A stretch of DNA of 64,000 nt from Evansella caseinilytica. Its GTDB lineage: Bacteria > Bacillota > Bacilli > Bacillales > Salisediminibacteriaceae. Below, one piece after another: positions 1 to 8,449 of the stretch (its first letter is position 1; each line of letters starts with the position of its first letter). The stretch is from positions 1-64,000 of the forward strand of contig NZ_FNPI01000019.1 in NCBI RefSeq assembly GCF_900107275.1, read 5' to 3'. Under the pieces are notes generated by a model, which saw nothing but the letters and a program-made list of their open reading frames with translations, was not told the DNA's origin and did not search any database. The position numbers and the translations under genes were made by a program.

Positions 1-5
1 GAAAC

Positions 6-38
6 GGCCTTAGCCCTATGGAATATAGAGCTAAAGCC
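6..38 (-). terminator. hairpin after the acetyltransferase gene
   Basis: The 14-nt arms GGCCTTAGCCCTAT and ATAGAGCTAAAGCC pair with two mismatches around a 5-nt loop. It lies downstream of the minus-strand acetyltransferase gene. There is no clear T-run, so termination is only likely. Confidence 0.4.
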
Positions 39-92
39 GCTTAAATCATTTTTATTATTTCCACTGTCTACTTGACAGGGGGCAGTTCAGCT

Positions 93-671
93 TCAGCAGT
101 CTGTTTGCTTTTCATCGCTGAAATACTGTTTTTGCAGCAGGGAATACAGCAGCACATCGCTGTAGCAACCATCCAGCAGTTGATGCTCCCGCAGCCGTCC
201 CTCCTGACGAAATCCGAACTTTTTCATGATCCTTAAAGCACGGATGTTTTTTTCATTTGTGAGCCCGTAAATCTTATTCAGCGACATCGTCGTAAAACCA
301 TATTCCAGCAGTGCTGCCAGCCCTTCTGTGGCTAAGCCCCGGCCCATGAATTCGCGCGAGACACAGCCGCCGATTTCCGCATGCCTGGCAATTCGGTCCC
401 AATGTTTGAAACCGCCTGTGCCGACGATTTTGTTCGCTGCTTTCCATTCCACACCCCAGTGGAGGACGCGGGGATCATATTTAGCTTGTTCCGCCGCTTG
501 TATGAGTGCTGCTGCTTCCTTCAGCGTTTGCATCCGTTCGCTTTGATCGAGGCGAATCACCAGGGGATCAGAATACAGCGAATAAATAGCAGGCGTATCA
601 GCCATTGTTAAGCTTCTGAAAATGAGATGCTCCGTTTCAAAGACACCATCTTTTACTTGCTCGTTTTCCAT
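93..671 (-). CDS. GNAT family N-acetyltransferase, RimJ/RimL type
   Basis: This protein of about 192 residues should transfer an acetyl group from acetyl-CoA to the amino group of a protein or small molecule; the substrate cannot be told from sequence. It shows the order typical of the RimJ/RimL branch: an N-terminal strand with FRSLTMAD, the acetyl-CoA loop GRGLATEG in the middle, and the C-terminal block NIRALRIMKKFGFRQEG. The frame is open back to a TTG at 719, but the ATG at 671 sits 10 bp past the stop of the gene upstream and has a weak AGAGTG site, so I prefer it. It is probably co-transcribed with that gene. The family is clear; the role is unknown. Confidence 0.85.
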   Translation of the reverse strand: MENEQVKDGVFETEHLIFRSLTMADTPAIYSLYSDPLVIRLDQSERMQTLKEAAALIQAAEQAKYDPRVLHWGVEWKAANKIVGTGGFKHWDRIARHAEIGGCVSREFMGRGLATEGLAALLEYGFTTMSLNKIYGLTNEKNIRALRIMKKFGFRQEGRLREHQLLDGCYSDVLLYSLLQKQYFSDEKQTDC

Positions 672-681
672 CAAACACACT

Positions 682-936
682 CTAATAGTATGCTCTTGGT
701 CGAAATGCTGCAATCCCAATCAACGGTATGGCAATCAGAGCGCCTATGGCAAGCGGCAGAAAAAATACACCTGGACCTTGCCCATAGTCGGACGGAGCCG
801 CCGACTGTCTTAAGTACACATTTTGCTGATCGACTTTTTCAATTTTGCCAATGTATACTTTTCCGTGAACATCTCTGATTTCCACTTCCTTGCCTAAGTG
901 GTCGTGACACAATTTGTAATAATGTTGAACAGACAT
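682..936 (-). CDS. small protein with a C-terminal membrane segment, unknown function
   Basis: The product is 84 residues. The first half is soluble and carries EVEIRDVHGKVYIGKIEKV, a short beta-rich stretch like small RNA- or lipid-binding barrels. The second half has a hydrophobic stretch (FFLPLAIGALIAIPLIGIAA) that could span the membrane. The ATG at 936 is chosen because AAAGGATG lies just upstream; an upstream extension to 987 has no such site. It precedes the acetyltransferase by 10 bp and probably shares its transcript. I do not recognise the family. Confidence 0.7.
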   Translation of the reverse strand: MSVQHYYKLCHDHLGKEVEIRDVHGKVYIGKIEKVDQQNVYLRQSAAPSDYGQGPGVFFLPLAIGALIAIPLIGIAAFRPRAYY

Positions 937-1093
937 ATCATCATCCTTTTCGAAAGATTTCCACCGGCAGCTAAATACTATCAGCACACCCGCTTTACCT
1001 CGTGGTATTCCTGCGATAGAAAAGTCCTGTCTTCCTTTTTAAGATATGATAATTTACCAATGGATGTCATAGGTAAGCTGCCTGTTTTCAACG

Positions 1094-1301
1094 TGGTGTC
1101 TCAAAAGGGGGTTTTTTCCCTTTTGAGACACCACCGAAGCAATGAGCCACACTTCACCGAGAAGCTGCGAGCTGTCTCATTGTGCCATCGCGCGCGATGA
1201 CACTTGGATCGACATCAGTGCAATACTGGCAGAGGAAGAGACAAGCACGGAGCCATTGCACTGATAATTTATATAATAGTTTTGGCTTTTGATACAGCCC
1301 C
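1094..1301. repeat. dispersed modular repeat, copy R1
   Basis: The element opens with a perfect hairpin (TGGTGTCTCAAAAGGG with its complement at 1118-1133). It continues with a core starting GAAGCAATGAGCC and containing GCAGAGGAAGAGACAAGCAC, and ends with GGCTTTTGATACAGCCCC. The last stretch is an inverted, diverged copy of the outer hairpin arm, so the unit has terminal inverted repeats. The core recurs at 57985-58115 and, inverted, at 59505-59690. No transposase frame lies inside. It occupies most of the gene-free stretch between 937 and 1416. It looks like a non-autonomous mobile element; the TGTCTCAAAAG ends recall IS1182-type termini, from memory only. Confidence 0.65.
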
Positions 1302-1328
1302 AAACAAAAAAGAAGACATACGCTAATA

Positions 1329-1366
1329 AAGCCGCTTCACCTGCCAATATGAAGGTGAAGCGGCTT
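1329..1366 (-). terminator. perfect 14-bp hairpin after the 33-residue basic protein gene
   Basis: AAGCCGCTTCACCT pairs perfectly with AGGTGAAGCGGCTT around a 10-nt loop. On the minus strand the stem is followed by TTTATT, as expected for a factor-independent terminator of the gene at 1417-1518. Confidence 0.7.
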
Positions 1367-1416
1367 CGCGGACAAAACCGCAGCAACGATGCTTACATGG
1401 CTTCCTTGTTGTTCCA

Positions 1417-1518
1417 TTAGTGATAACTGTTTTGGCCGTTTGCGCTGCTGCTTGTTTTATGCTTTGGTTTCTTTTTATGCTTTTGCTTCGTATTGCCGTC
1501 TTTCCTTGATTTCGCCAC
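1417..1518 (-). CDS. 33-residue very basic peptide
   Basis: A GTG start lies 6 nt behind a perfect AGGAGG, and the frame runs 33 codons to TAA, then to a strong terminator. The product is dominated by Lys, His and Ser (the middle reads KQKHKKKPKHKTSSS) and ends QNSYH. Size, charge and the RBS-terminator frame fit the tiny acid-soluble spore proteins or DNA/RNA-binding peptides of spore formers, but I cannot match it to a named Ssp family. It is too short for usual gene callers. Confidence 0.6.
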   Translation of the reverse strand: MAKSRKDGNTKQKHKKKPKHKTSSSANGQNSYH

Positions 1519-1653
1519 AAACATCCTCCTAACGTAACATAGTGTAAAGCGCGCCGGAATCTGCTGATGCAGTTTTTCCTAGGGCACATGAAAGTTACTG
1601 ATAGGTTTGGTCAAAAGAGCGGGCTTCAACCATTCCAAATCCTGCAAAAACCG

Positions 1654-2532
1654 TTAGTCTTGTATAAGCTCCACCGATTGCATCATAAATTGCAACGCAT
1701 TGCTTTGATTTTCCGAATCGAAACGGATCGCGGCGATTTTCTCATTGCCGATGAACTCCCAGTCAGTAAATATAGCGCTGTCAGTTATATCGATCCCGTA
1801 AATATGTTCCGTATCATCCTCCTCCGTTTGAAAAGCAAGGAGGCGGTCATCATCCACTTTGTCGGCGATTTCATTATCCAGTTCCTCAAGCGGAAGGAAG
1901 GGACTCTGCTGGACCATGATATCGAAATGATGCCGGTCGAAAATGTAAATATCCGGCCTTTCTGTCGCAAGCGTAATTTGATTTTTTTGTAAGGCGGCCA
2001 TGTCCATTTCACTTCGTGCTTCCGTCGGCGCATAAACGAGCTCCACTTCAATACGCTCCCAATCAGGAAATACTTCTCCCAAAGCTTCTTTAAGCGGACC
2101 AATATCCTCCGTATAATACTCGCCAAATAACATGATGTCAATGTCGGCAGGAGGGAGGGCAGCCAGATGCGCCTGTTCCCGGCGGTTGTCAATGATGCCG
2201 TTTACAATTGCACCGACAATCACAAGGAGAAGGATGGCTCCCAACAGATGAAATTTATAATAGTAAAAGAAATGCTCGATTTTTTCCCTTCTCGGACTTT
2301 TGGCTTTTTTATCGGGGAATTTTTTTTCTTCCTCCTGCTGTTCCACGTGGATGCGGATGAGATTATACGCTTCGCTGATTTCCTTGATGTCAATCACTTC
2401 ATCCGGATTGCCAATACCTTTGCTTTGCTGCGCTTTTTCTTTACGAATCCAGAGCATGAACTGTTCTTCCAGCTCGTTTAATGTCACATTTTCTGAAACG
2501 CCCATTGTCTTATAAGCTTGCTTCAAATCCAT
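1654..2532 (-). CDS. membrane protein with N-terminal J-domain-like region
   Basis: The product is 292 residues. The first 70 residues (AYKTMGVSENVTLNELEEQF ... ISEAYNLIRIHVEQ) have the spacing of a degenerate J-domain but no HPD motif is visible, so partner activation of DnaK is doubtful. A charged linker (about 70-85) leads to one transmembrane segment near residues 95-118. The remaining 170 residues should be outside the membrane; they are acidic and contain DIDIMLFGEYY and RPDIYIFDRHHFDIMVQQ, which resembles substrate-binding-protein-like folds. RBS AAAGGAAG precedes the ATG. It stands alone on the minus strand. Function unknown. Confidence 0.75.
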   Translation of the reverse strand: MDLKQAYKTMGVSENVTLNELEEQFMLWIRKEKAQQSKGIGNPDEVIDIKEISEAYNLIRIHVEQQEEEKKFPDKKAKSPRREKIEHFFYYYKFHLLGAILLLVIVGAIVNGIIDNRREQAHLAALPPADIDIMLFGEYYTEDIGPLKEALGEVFPDWERIEVELVYAPTEARSEMDMAALQKNQITLATERPDIYIFDRHHFDIMVQQSPFLPLEELDNEIADKVDDDRLLAFQTEEDDTEHIYGIDITDSAIFTDWEFIGNEKIAAIRFDSENQSNALQFMMQSVELIQD

Positions 2533-2726
2533 CTAAACACTTCCTTTATTACAAACGATAAATGTAGTCAAAAAAGGGGGGAGGCACTAAGATTAATTAT
2601 ACCTTAAACATATGGCAAAATCGAAAATAAACACATGAGAGAAAAAGGTTGGCATTGAAAAAAGGGAAGAGCAATCTTCAGCGGCCTTAGAAAAAGTGAG
2701 CGTTCTTGCCGATAATCAACGAGGAG

Positions 2727-3959
2727 TTATGTCATTATTGGCAGCAGGATCGTAATCTGCGTTCCTTTATTCAGTTCGCTTTCAATGATGATTTGACCGC
2801 CGTGTTTTTTGATAATTCGGTAACTGACCAGCAAGCCTAATCCGGTGCCGTCTTTTTTCGTCGTATAGAACGGTTCTCCTAACTTATGTATTTTCTCTGG
2901 AGGGATTCCGGTACCTTCATCCTTCATTTGTATGCATATTTCTTCCTCCTTTACTTTTCCTTCCACAAAAATATTTCCCCCTTCCGGCATGGCTTCCATC
3001 GCATTTTTTAACAGGTTGATAAACACCTGCTTTAATTGATTGGCGTCGCAGTTTATCTGGGGTACACTGCCATTGATATTCGTCTTTACCTGGATATTAT
3101 TCAGATTTGCCTGCGGCTCCAGCAGCAGGACAACATCCTTCAGAATCGCCATCACGTTGTTTAATTGAAAAGATACTTCATGCGGTCGGGACAAAACAAG
3201 AAACTCGCTGACAATGAAATTGATGCGTTCCAATTCGGATTTCATCACTTCCAAATAACTGCTTTTCAACTCCGACTGCATTAATTGAATAAATCCTTTT
3301 AATGTCGTCAGGGGATTTCTGATTTCATGCGCGATGCCGGCAGCCAATTGACCGACAGCGGAAAGCTTTTCGGACTGACGCATAAACACTTCCAGTTTTT
3401 TCGACTCTGTCAGATCCTTGATAATTTCGAATACGCCCACAACCTTCTCCCGGCTCATAATCGGTATCATCTTAACCATGACACTTCGCTGCTTACCGGT
3501 TTTGTCAATAATCGCAAGATGAAATTCCTGAGGCACGCCAGCCGCCGCTTTCCTGCAATGATACAATTTACGTTCCGCGTCCTCCGGAACAACAATCGTT
3601 TCCGGATTGACTTCTCTCAATTCGTCGATGGTGTAGCCGCTTATTTTGACCAAGGCGGGGTTGCCGTCAATGATGTTACCGTGTTTGTCAAGAAGAACGA
3701 TCCCGTCGGTGTTGTTGGCGAACAGGGCGTGGTACAACCGATCTTTATCTTTTATTAGCTCCATGTCTTGTTGGTTCCGTTTTTTTTCAGAGTAACCGAT
3801 CAGTCCGCCGATCCGCCATCCTAATAAACAAAGAAGGATGGACGATATGGTAATGTATAAATAGATCAAACCTCTGTCAGATAATGAAGCCGCCAGCATC
3901 AAATTCAGCGAGAGAACAACCCCTGTCAATAAGCCGTACCATTTTCCGCTGTCACTCAT
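2727..3959 (-). CDS. PAS-domain sensor histidine kinase, sporulation-kinase-like
   Basis: The 410-residue kinase has two membrane segments near residues 9-26 and 31-48, a PAS domain at about 72-185, a HisKA dimerisation helix with the phospho-acceptor in GIAHEIRNPL (His211), and a HATPase domain with NLLKNAMEA, DEGTGIPPE and GTGLGLLVSYRII. This order and the short N-terminus match the KinB/KinE-type kinases that feed the Spo0 phosphorelay. No response regulator gene is adjacent, as is usual for those orphan kinases. The ligand is unknown, and assignment to sporulation is inference from family and context. Confidence 0.85.
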   Translation of the reverse strand: MSDSGKWYGLLTGVVLSLNLMLAASLSDRGLIYLYITISSILLCLLGWRIGGLIGYSEKKRNQQDMELIKDKDRLYHALFANNTDGIVLLDKHGNIIDGNPALVKISGYTIDELREVNPETIVVPEDAERKLYHCRKAAAGVPQEFHLAIIDKTGKQRSVMVKMIPIMSREKVVGVFEIIKDLTESKKLEVFMRQSEKLSAVGQLAAGIAHEIRNPLTTLKGFIQLMQSELKSSYLEVMKSELERINFIVSEFLVLSRPHEVSFQLNNVMAILKDVVLLLEPQANLNNIQVKTNINGSVPQINCDANQLKQVFINLLKNAMEAMPEGGNIFVEGKVKEEEICIQMKDEGTGIPPEKIHKLGEPFYTTKKDGTGLGLLVSYRIIKKHGGQIIIESELNKGTQITILLPIMT

Positions 3960-4088
3960 TCCCGATCACCCTATTCTATAAAAATACATTTATTAAAATA
4001 TTAAGTATATTCTATCATTTCACCGGCAATCTTTGTAATATTAATCACTCCTTTCCATGGCAAGTTTTCTCCGAGCGTAGCAAAAGGG

Positions 4089-4126
4089 GGTGTCTCAAAA
4101 AGGAAAAAACACCCTTTTGAGACACC
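4089..4126 (-). terminator. TGTCTCAAAA hairpin, solo copy of the dispersed hairpin family
   Basis: GGTGTCTCAAAAAGG pairs with CCCTTTTGAGACACC with one mismatch. It lies 19 bp past the last gene of receptor operon 1 and could end its transcript. Its sequence is the same as the outer hairpins of repeats R1 and R3, so a mobile or repeat-derived sequence may be serving as terminator here. Confidence 0.6.
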
Positions 4127-4144
4127 TCTTTAACACACGGGTAC

Positions 4145-4369
4145 TTATTTCAATAATTTCGTCACAGGAGAGAACAAGTCTGAAATCAGCTGCGTAGGGC
4201 CGTATGTATCCGGAAAGTAAGTTTGCATAAACACTAAGCCGAAAGCGATACCATACAGTCCAAACATCGTCCACTTCTCCTTTTTCTTATTGGCTTTCAG
4301 TCGTGATAGTTCAAACAGCATCATGCCGAGCATCAGTATGCCAAGTACGATTAGTACGATCAATTTCAT
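4145..4369 (-). CDS. small two-helix membrane protein, germinant receptor D-type subunit
   Basis: The 74-residue product has hydrophobic helices at about 2-18 and 33-49, separated by a basic loop (RLKANKKKEKW). The ATG at 4369 sits 4 bp behind the stop of the gerC gene with GAGGAG upstream; a longer reading from 4423 overlaps gerC and lacks a site. Some gerA-type operons in Bacillus carry a fourth gene coding for a D subunit of just this size and topology that modulates receptor function. Position and shape support that role here; sequence identity could not be checked. Confidence 0.7.
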   Translation of the reverse strand: MKLIVLIVLGILMLGMMLFELSRLKANKKKEKWTMFGLYGIAFGLVFMQTYFPDTYGPTQLISDLFSPVTKLLK

Positions 4370-4373
4370 TTTA

Positions 4374-5558
4374 CTACTCCTCGCTTTCTTGTTTTCCTGT
4401 GGACAAGCCCAATCGACGAACATATACTTTCACATCATAATCCACTTCAATGGTAGTAAAAAACTGATTCCAATCGTCTTTATGTTCGTGCCATTGCTCC
4501 GGATACTCCCGGCGAAATGCTTCATTAAAACCGAGCACGTCACTTTTAATTTCCTGTTGCACTTTGTCGACAACTTCCACCAGTCGGTTTTTTATTTCTA
4601 CTTCCAATTGCCTTTCAACCGACTGAAGGACGTCCATTTCGGTTAGATCCAGCTCCGTCGAATTTTGAATAATATCATCTTCGGATATCGCTTTAATCGT
4701 AATTTTCCACTGACCGTCATGAATTTCTGGAATTAACTCCGATTTCGCATCGATCATCAGCGCGGAAATATACCCGTCATCCACCTCCGGCGCTATCGTT
4801 ACCGTAGCGAGATTAATTTCATTTTTGAACCAAAGCAGGCCTCTCGTCAGCCGCATGTTCATCCAATCGGACATCTTATTGCCTTTGAAAACAGCCGTTC
4901 CTAATAATTCAATTTCATTTTTTCCTTCCGCCGTTCCTTCCGTATCCGCTGAAACAGCGATCATCGGCACTGCCACTTCCGTTTCTTCATTTTTCAGTCC
5001 CAGCAGGACATCGCGTATGGAGACATCCAGGCCGATATTCGTGCCGCTCAGTTCCCTTAACGTTTCTGCCGTGCTGTCTTCCAAATGCTGAACTGCAGTA
5101 AGAAGATCCTTGGCTTTTCCCTGTGTTACAAACACTTTATCCCGGGTTCGCGCCTCCGGAGAACGGGAAAAGTATTCCAGTTCCTGCTTGACACCGAGTT
5201 CCCGCACAAATTTTTCGTTAAAGATAATGACGCGATTATGCCCCCAGAAAAGCTTGCGGGGAAACCTCATTTGTAGATTGGCAATCGCTTCGGCAACAGT
5301 TTTGCCTGTTGCCGACTGCACAAATGTCGGCTGGTCTCCATTTCCGCCGCCCATGCCGCCTGCTTCCGTCGTCCCGGGCAGTTTGACTTCGATAGACAGC
5401 TCGATTTCCTTTTCACCGTAATAATCAATCCCGGTCCCCAAGACAAAGGCGATATCGTTTACTTCAACACGATCCCAGCAGCCGCTCGACAGAAGGATGA
5501 CGAGAAACCAGCCGCCAATGACACAGTATTTTTTCCATTGGTCTGTAATAATCGACAA
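4374..5558 (-). CDS. Ger(x)C family germinant receptor lipoprotein, operon 1
   Basis: The C subunit of a GerA-type receptor (394 residues) is anchored to the outer face of the spore inner membrane. The signal peptide ends in the lipobox LLSSGC with the lipidated Cys near residue 27, followed by the family opening WDRVEVNDIAFVLGTGIDY. The three-domain body includes FWGHNRVIIFNEKFVRELG, the central TAVFKGNKMSDWMN and the C-terminal helix-rich domain ending EQWHEHKDDWNQFF. It is the third gene of the operon gerA-gerB-gerC-D. Full length for the family. Confidence 0.92.
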   Translation of the reverse strand: MSIITDQWKKYCVIGGWFLVILLSSGCWDRVEVNDIAFVLGTGIDYYGEKEIELSIEVKLPGTTEAGGMGGGNGDQPTFVQSATGKTVAEAIANLQMRFPRKLFWGHNRVIIFNEKFVRELGVKQELEYFSRSPEARTRDKVFVTQGKAKDLLTAVQHLEDSTAETLRELSGTNIGLDVSIRDVLLGLKNEETEVAVPMIAVSADTEGTAEGKNEIELLGTAVFKGNKMSDWMNMRLTRGLLWFKNEINLATVTIAPEVDDGYISALMIDAKSELIPEIHDGQWKITIKAISEDDIIQNSTELDLTEMDVLQSVERQLEVEIKNRLVEVVDKVQQEIKSDVLGFNEAFRREYPEQWHEHKDDWNQFFTTIEVDYDVKVYVRRLGLSTGKQESEE

Positions 5559-5612
5559 CGGTCATTCCACCCTTTAAGAGGTTGTTCATACGCGCTCTTT
5601 AATACCCGTTTC

Positions 5613-6725
5613 TCAAGCTTGTTCGCTGCTTTGGTGTGCAGCAATAATTTTCTTTTTTAAAGCGGCAATGATCAGTAAAGCGAATGGAATCGCTGTTCCG
5701 AACAGCGGGAGATAAAATGGCAGTACCTTGCCGATGCTGTCCTTCACTTCCGTAAAACTCTGAGCTGCCCAAAGTCCGGAAATGACAAGGATGATCCCAA
5801 TCGGAAAAACAAGGGGACGATAGTTAGGCAACTTCAGCCACTGAGCTGTGCCGATAACAAAGGTATAGTAAAAGGCCGTTATTTTCACATATGCCCCCGC
5901 CACCCAAAGCGCCATGACAACCGATTCGATATTTTCAAAGAAATCGGCAACGCTGATGTATCGAGTGGCGCTGATAAGCGGATAGGATAGTTCTTCCGTC
6001 AACGCACCAAATAACAAATACGTTGCCAAGTTCGTAAAGGACAAGGAGACCGCAATTAGTATCAGGCAAATCACATTCCATTTCACCGCTCTTTTCTTAT
6101 CCGATAAGAACGGCAGAAAAAATGTAATTAAAAAAAACTCGCTGTACCATGCCTGAATGGTGGCGCTTCCCTTTATGGAAGGCCAGATTCCGCCGTCAAA
6201 CAGCGGCTGAATTTTCAAAAAATCCATTTCCGGAATCAACAGAACGAGGATAAAAAAGATAATAAAAATGACAATTGGAATAAACAGCTCACTGGATCGG
6301 GCGATCACTTCCACACCTGCTCTGACAGCGAAAGCAGCAACGGCAATCATTCCAGCGATGACAACAGGCATGGGGGTTTGGGCAATGAACAGTCCGACGA
6401 CAAAATCAGCATATTCTCTGATGATAACACCGCTGATGTGAAATAAAAAAAACAAATAGCCGAGTCCGACAAGTTTTCCAAAAAACTTGCCGATAATGTC
6501 GGAGCTGTATTCTACAATCGATTTATCGGGGTAATACTGATTCAATTTAATCGCCAGGAAAATAGACAGAAACCCGGTCACAGTTCCCCATAATGGCGAC
6601 AGCCACATGTCACGACCTGCCGAAGTGGCTGTAACAGCCGGGACGATTAAAATTGCCGTTGCGATAATTGTCGGGTACATGATAATTGCCAACTGCAGGG
6701 AAGATATCCGTCCTTTTTCAATCAT
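5613..6725 (-). CDS. GerB-type spore germination permease, operon 1
   Basis: This B subunit (370 residues) belongs to the amino acid-polyamine-organocation superfamily and is the likely germinant-binding part of the receptor. About ten membrane helices run through the whole length, starting with LQLAIIMYPTIIATAILIVP. The ATG at 6725 has AAGGAGG 8 nt upstream; the GTG at 6734 lies inside that site and is rejected. The stop of gerA is 13 bp upstream, so translation is coupled. The ligand cannot be read from sequence. Confidence 0.92.
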   Translation of the reverse strand: MIEKGRISSLQLAIIMYPTIIATAILIVPAVTATSAGRDMWLSPLWGTVTGFLSIFLAIKLNQYYPDKSIVEYSSDIIGKFFGKLVGLGYLFFLFHISGVIIREYADFVVGLFIAQTPMPVVIAGMIAVAAFAVRAGVEVIARSSELFIPIVIFIIFFILVLLIPEMDFLKIQPLFDGGIWPSIKGSATIQAWYSEFFLITFFLPFLSDKKRAVKWNVICLILIAVSLSFTNLATYLLFGALTEELSYPLISATRYISVADFFENIESVVMALWVAGAYVKITAFYYTFVIGTAQWLKLPNYRPLVFPIGIILVISGLWAAQSFTEVKDSIGKVLPFYLPLFGTAIPFALLIIAALKKKIIAAHQSSEQA

Positions 6726-6738
6726 GGAAAACACCTCC

Positions 6739-8313
6739 TTAGTTCGGGCCTGGCTGCTGGTTACTGGCTTGTCTTTCCCGGTCGGTGCCGCCGGTTAAAT
6801 GCGGCCTGGTATCCATTTTCCATCGCGGCGCACGCATCAGCACATCCTTGATATCTTTCAGCTGCAAGGGTGCCAGCGGTCCTAAATACGGCATGCCGAA
6901 CGACCGCAGTGAGCACAAATGAACTACGATGGCGATCACACCGAGCATAATGCCGAGAAGTCCGAGACTGCCGGCAAGGATAATGATTGGAAAGCGCAGC
7001 ATCCGAATCGATATGCCGGCGTTGAAGCGCGGGATGGCAAACGAGGAAATGCCGGTTACCGCGACAACGATAACCATCGGCGCGGAAACAATTCCCGCCC
7101 GTACCGCCGCTTCTCCAATGATTAAAGCGCCGACGATTCCCACCGCCTGACCAACCTGTTTCGGCAAGCGAATTCCGGCTTCACGAAGAATCTCGAACAT
7201 CATCTCCATCAGCAAAGCCTCAATCAGCGCCGGAAAGGGAACCATCTCCCTTGAATCGGCAATGCTTAAGATGAGCGTTGTCGGCAGCATCTCTTGATGA
7301 AATGTCAGAATCGCCACGTACAAGGAAGGAAACAGCAAGGCGATGACAACGAATAAATACCGCATCCAGCGAATGATCGTACCGATGATATACCTCTCGT
7401 AATAATCCTCAGAAGATTGCAATAAAGAATATATTGTTGTAGGTACGATCATGACAAATGGGGAGCCGTCAACGAGCACCGCAACATGTCCTTCCAGCAA
7501 GTAGGCGGCGATCACATCCGGCCGCTCTGTATTTAATACTTGCGGAAAGGGGGAGTAAGGATTATCTTCAATCAGTTCTTCAATGTACCCGCTGTCGATC
7601 ACACCGTCGATGTTGATTCGATCAAGGCGGCTGTTTACTTCGGTAACTAATTTATCGTTGGCGACTCCGTTAATATAGGCAACGACCACTGCAGTGTTGG
7701 TTATTGCACCGGATTTTTTCATTTGAATCGTAAGCCTCGGACTGCGAATCCGCCGGCGCAGCATGGAGATGTTGTCATCGATCGTTTCGGTAAACCCTTC
7801 CCGGGGCCCGCGCACAACCTGCTCGGCTGTCGGCTCCTCTATGGAACGTTTTTCCCATTTCGGCAATCCGATGATGATCGCACTTTGATGACCCTCAAGC
7901 AAAAGAGCTTGAAAACCGCCGGCAAGGTCATTGATCACCTCATGAAACGTTTGAACCTGCTTGATTTCACTGACGGAAATTTTTTTTTCTATCAGCTCTT
8001 GCAATGAATGAGCTTCCTCCGTTGCTTCCATTAACGGCGTTAACACGTTTTCATATATTCTGTCCTCATTTGTTAACCCGGAAACATACACAATGCAAGC
8101 CTGACTACTTCCTATGGAAAATGTTCGGAACAATATATCGGAACTTTGATGAAAGCTTTCTTGAATATTTTTGATGTTTTCGTTGATATCCGTGGACAGT
8201 TGGATATCGGCGGCCATTTGCTGCAGCATTTGTTGCTGTTGATTTTTTTGTTTTTCCAGCCGCTGCTGCTTTTTCTGTTGTCGTTTTTGGAGAAACCTCT
8301 TTAGAAAACGCAA
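6739..8313 (-). CDS. GerA-type germinant receptor A subunit, operon 1
   Basis: The product (about 524 residues) has a Gln/Lys-rich N-terminal tail (residues 5-35), the cytoplasmic N-terminal domain, and a membrane region in the second half with RYLFVVIALLFPSLYVAILT, EALLMEMMFEILREAGIRLP and VGIVGALIIGEAAVRAGIVS, all family hallmarks. The frame opens at a GTG at 8409, but that lies upstream of a SigG-type promoter at 8343-8373. The TTG at 8313, behind GGAAGG, starts downstream of the expected transcript start and gives the usual family length. It is the first gene of the operon. Confidence 0.9.
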   Translation of the reverse strand: MRFLKRFLQKRQQKKQQRLEKQKNQQQQMLQQMAADIQLSTDINENIKNIQESFHQSSDILFRTFSIGSSQACIVYVSGLTNEDRIYENVLTPLMEATEEAHSLQELIEKKISVSEIKQVQTFHEVINDLAGGFQALLLEGHQSAIIIGLPKWEKRSIEEPTAEQVVRGPREGFTETIDDNISMLRRRIRSPRLTIQMKKSGAITNTAVVVAYINGVANDKLVTEVNSRLDRINIDGVIDSGYIEELIEDNPYSPFPQVLNTERPDVIAAYLLEGHVAVLVDGSPFVMIVPTTIYSLLQSSEDYYERYIIGTIIRWMRYLFVVIALLFPSLYVAILTFHQEMLPTTLILSIADSREMVPFPALIEALLMEMMFEILREAGIRLPKQVGQAVGIVGALIIGEAAVRAGIVSAPMVIVVAVTGISSFAIPRFNAGISIRMLRFPIIILAGSLGLLGIMLGVIAIVVHLCSLRSFGMPYLGPLAPLQLKDIKDVLMRAPRWKMDTRPHLTGGTDRERQASNQQPGPN

Positions 8314-8342
8314 ACGAACCCTTCCTCTCAAAGAACTATCTT

Positions 8343-8373
8343 TAGTATGAAAAAAGAGCGGAAAATTTATACA
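8343..8373 (-). promoter_or_regulatory. SigG-type promoter of germinant receptor operon 1
   Basis: On the minus strand TGTATA (8373-8368) is followed after 18 bp by CATACTA (8349-8343). The -10 is a perfect match to the forespore SigG consensus and the -35 differs by one base from TGAATA. It sits 30 bp upstream of the preferred gerA start, consistent with forespore expression of gerA operons. Confidence 0.75.
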
Positions 8374-8449
8374 GCAACGGAAGTCTCGCTGCTTCGTGCG
8401 GACAAGCACGGGAACTGTTTATTTATTCTTTGAAAGGAAAGAAGTAATG

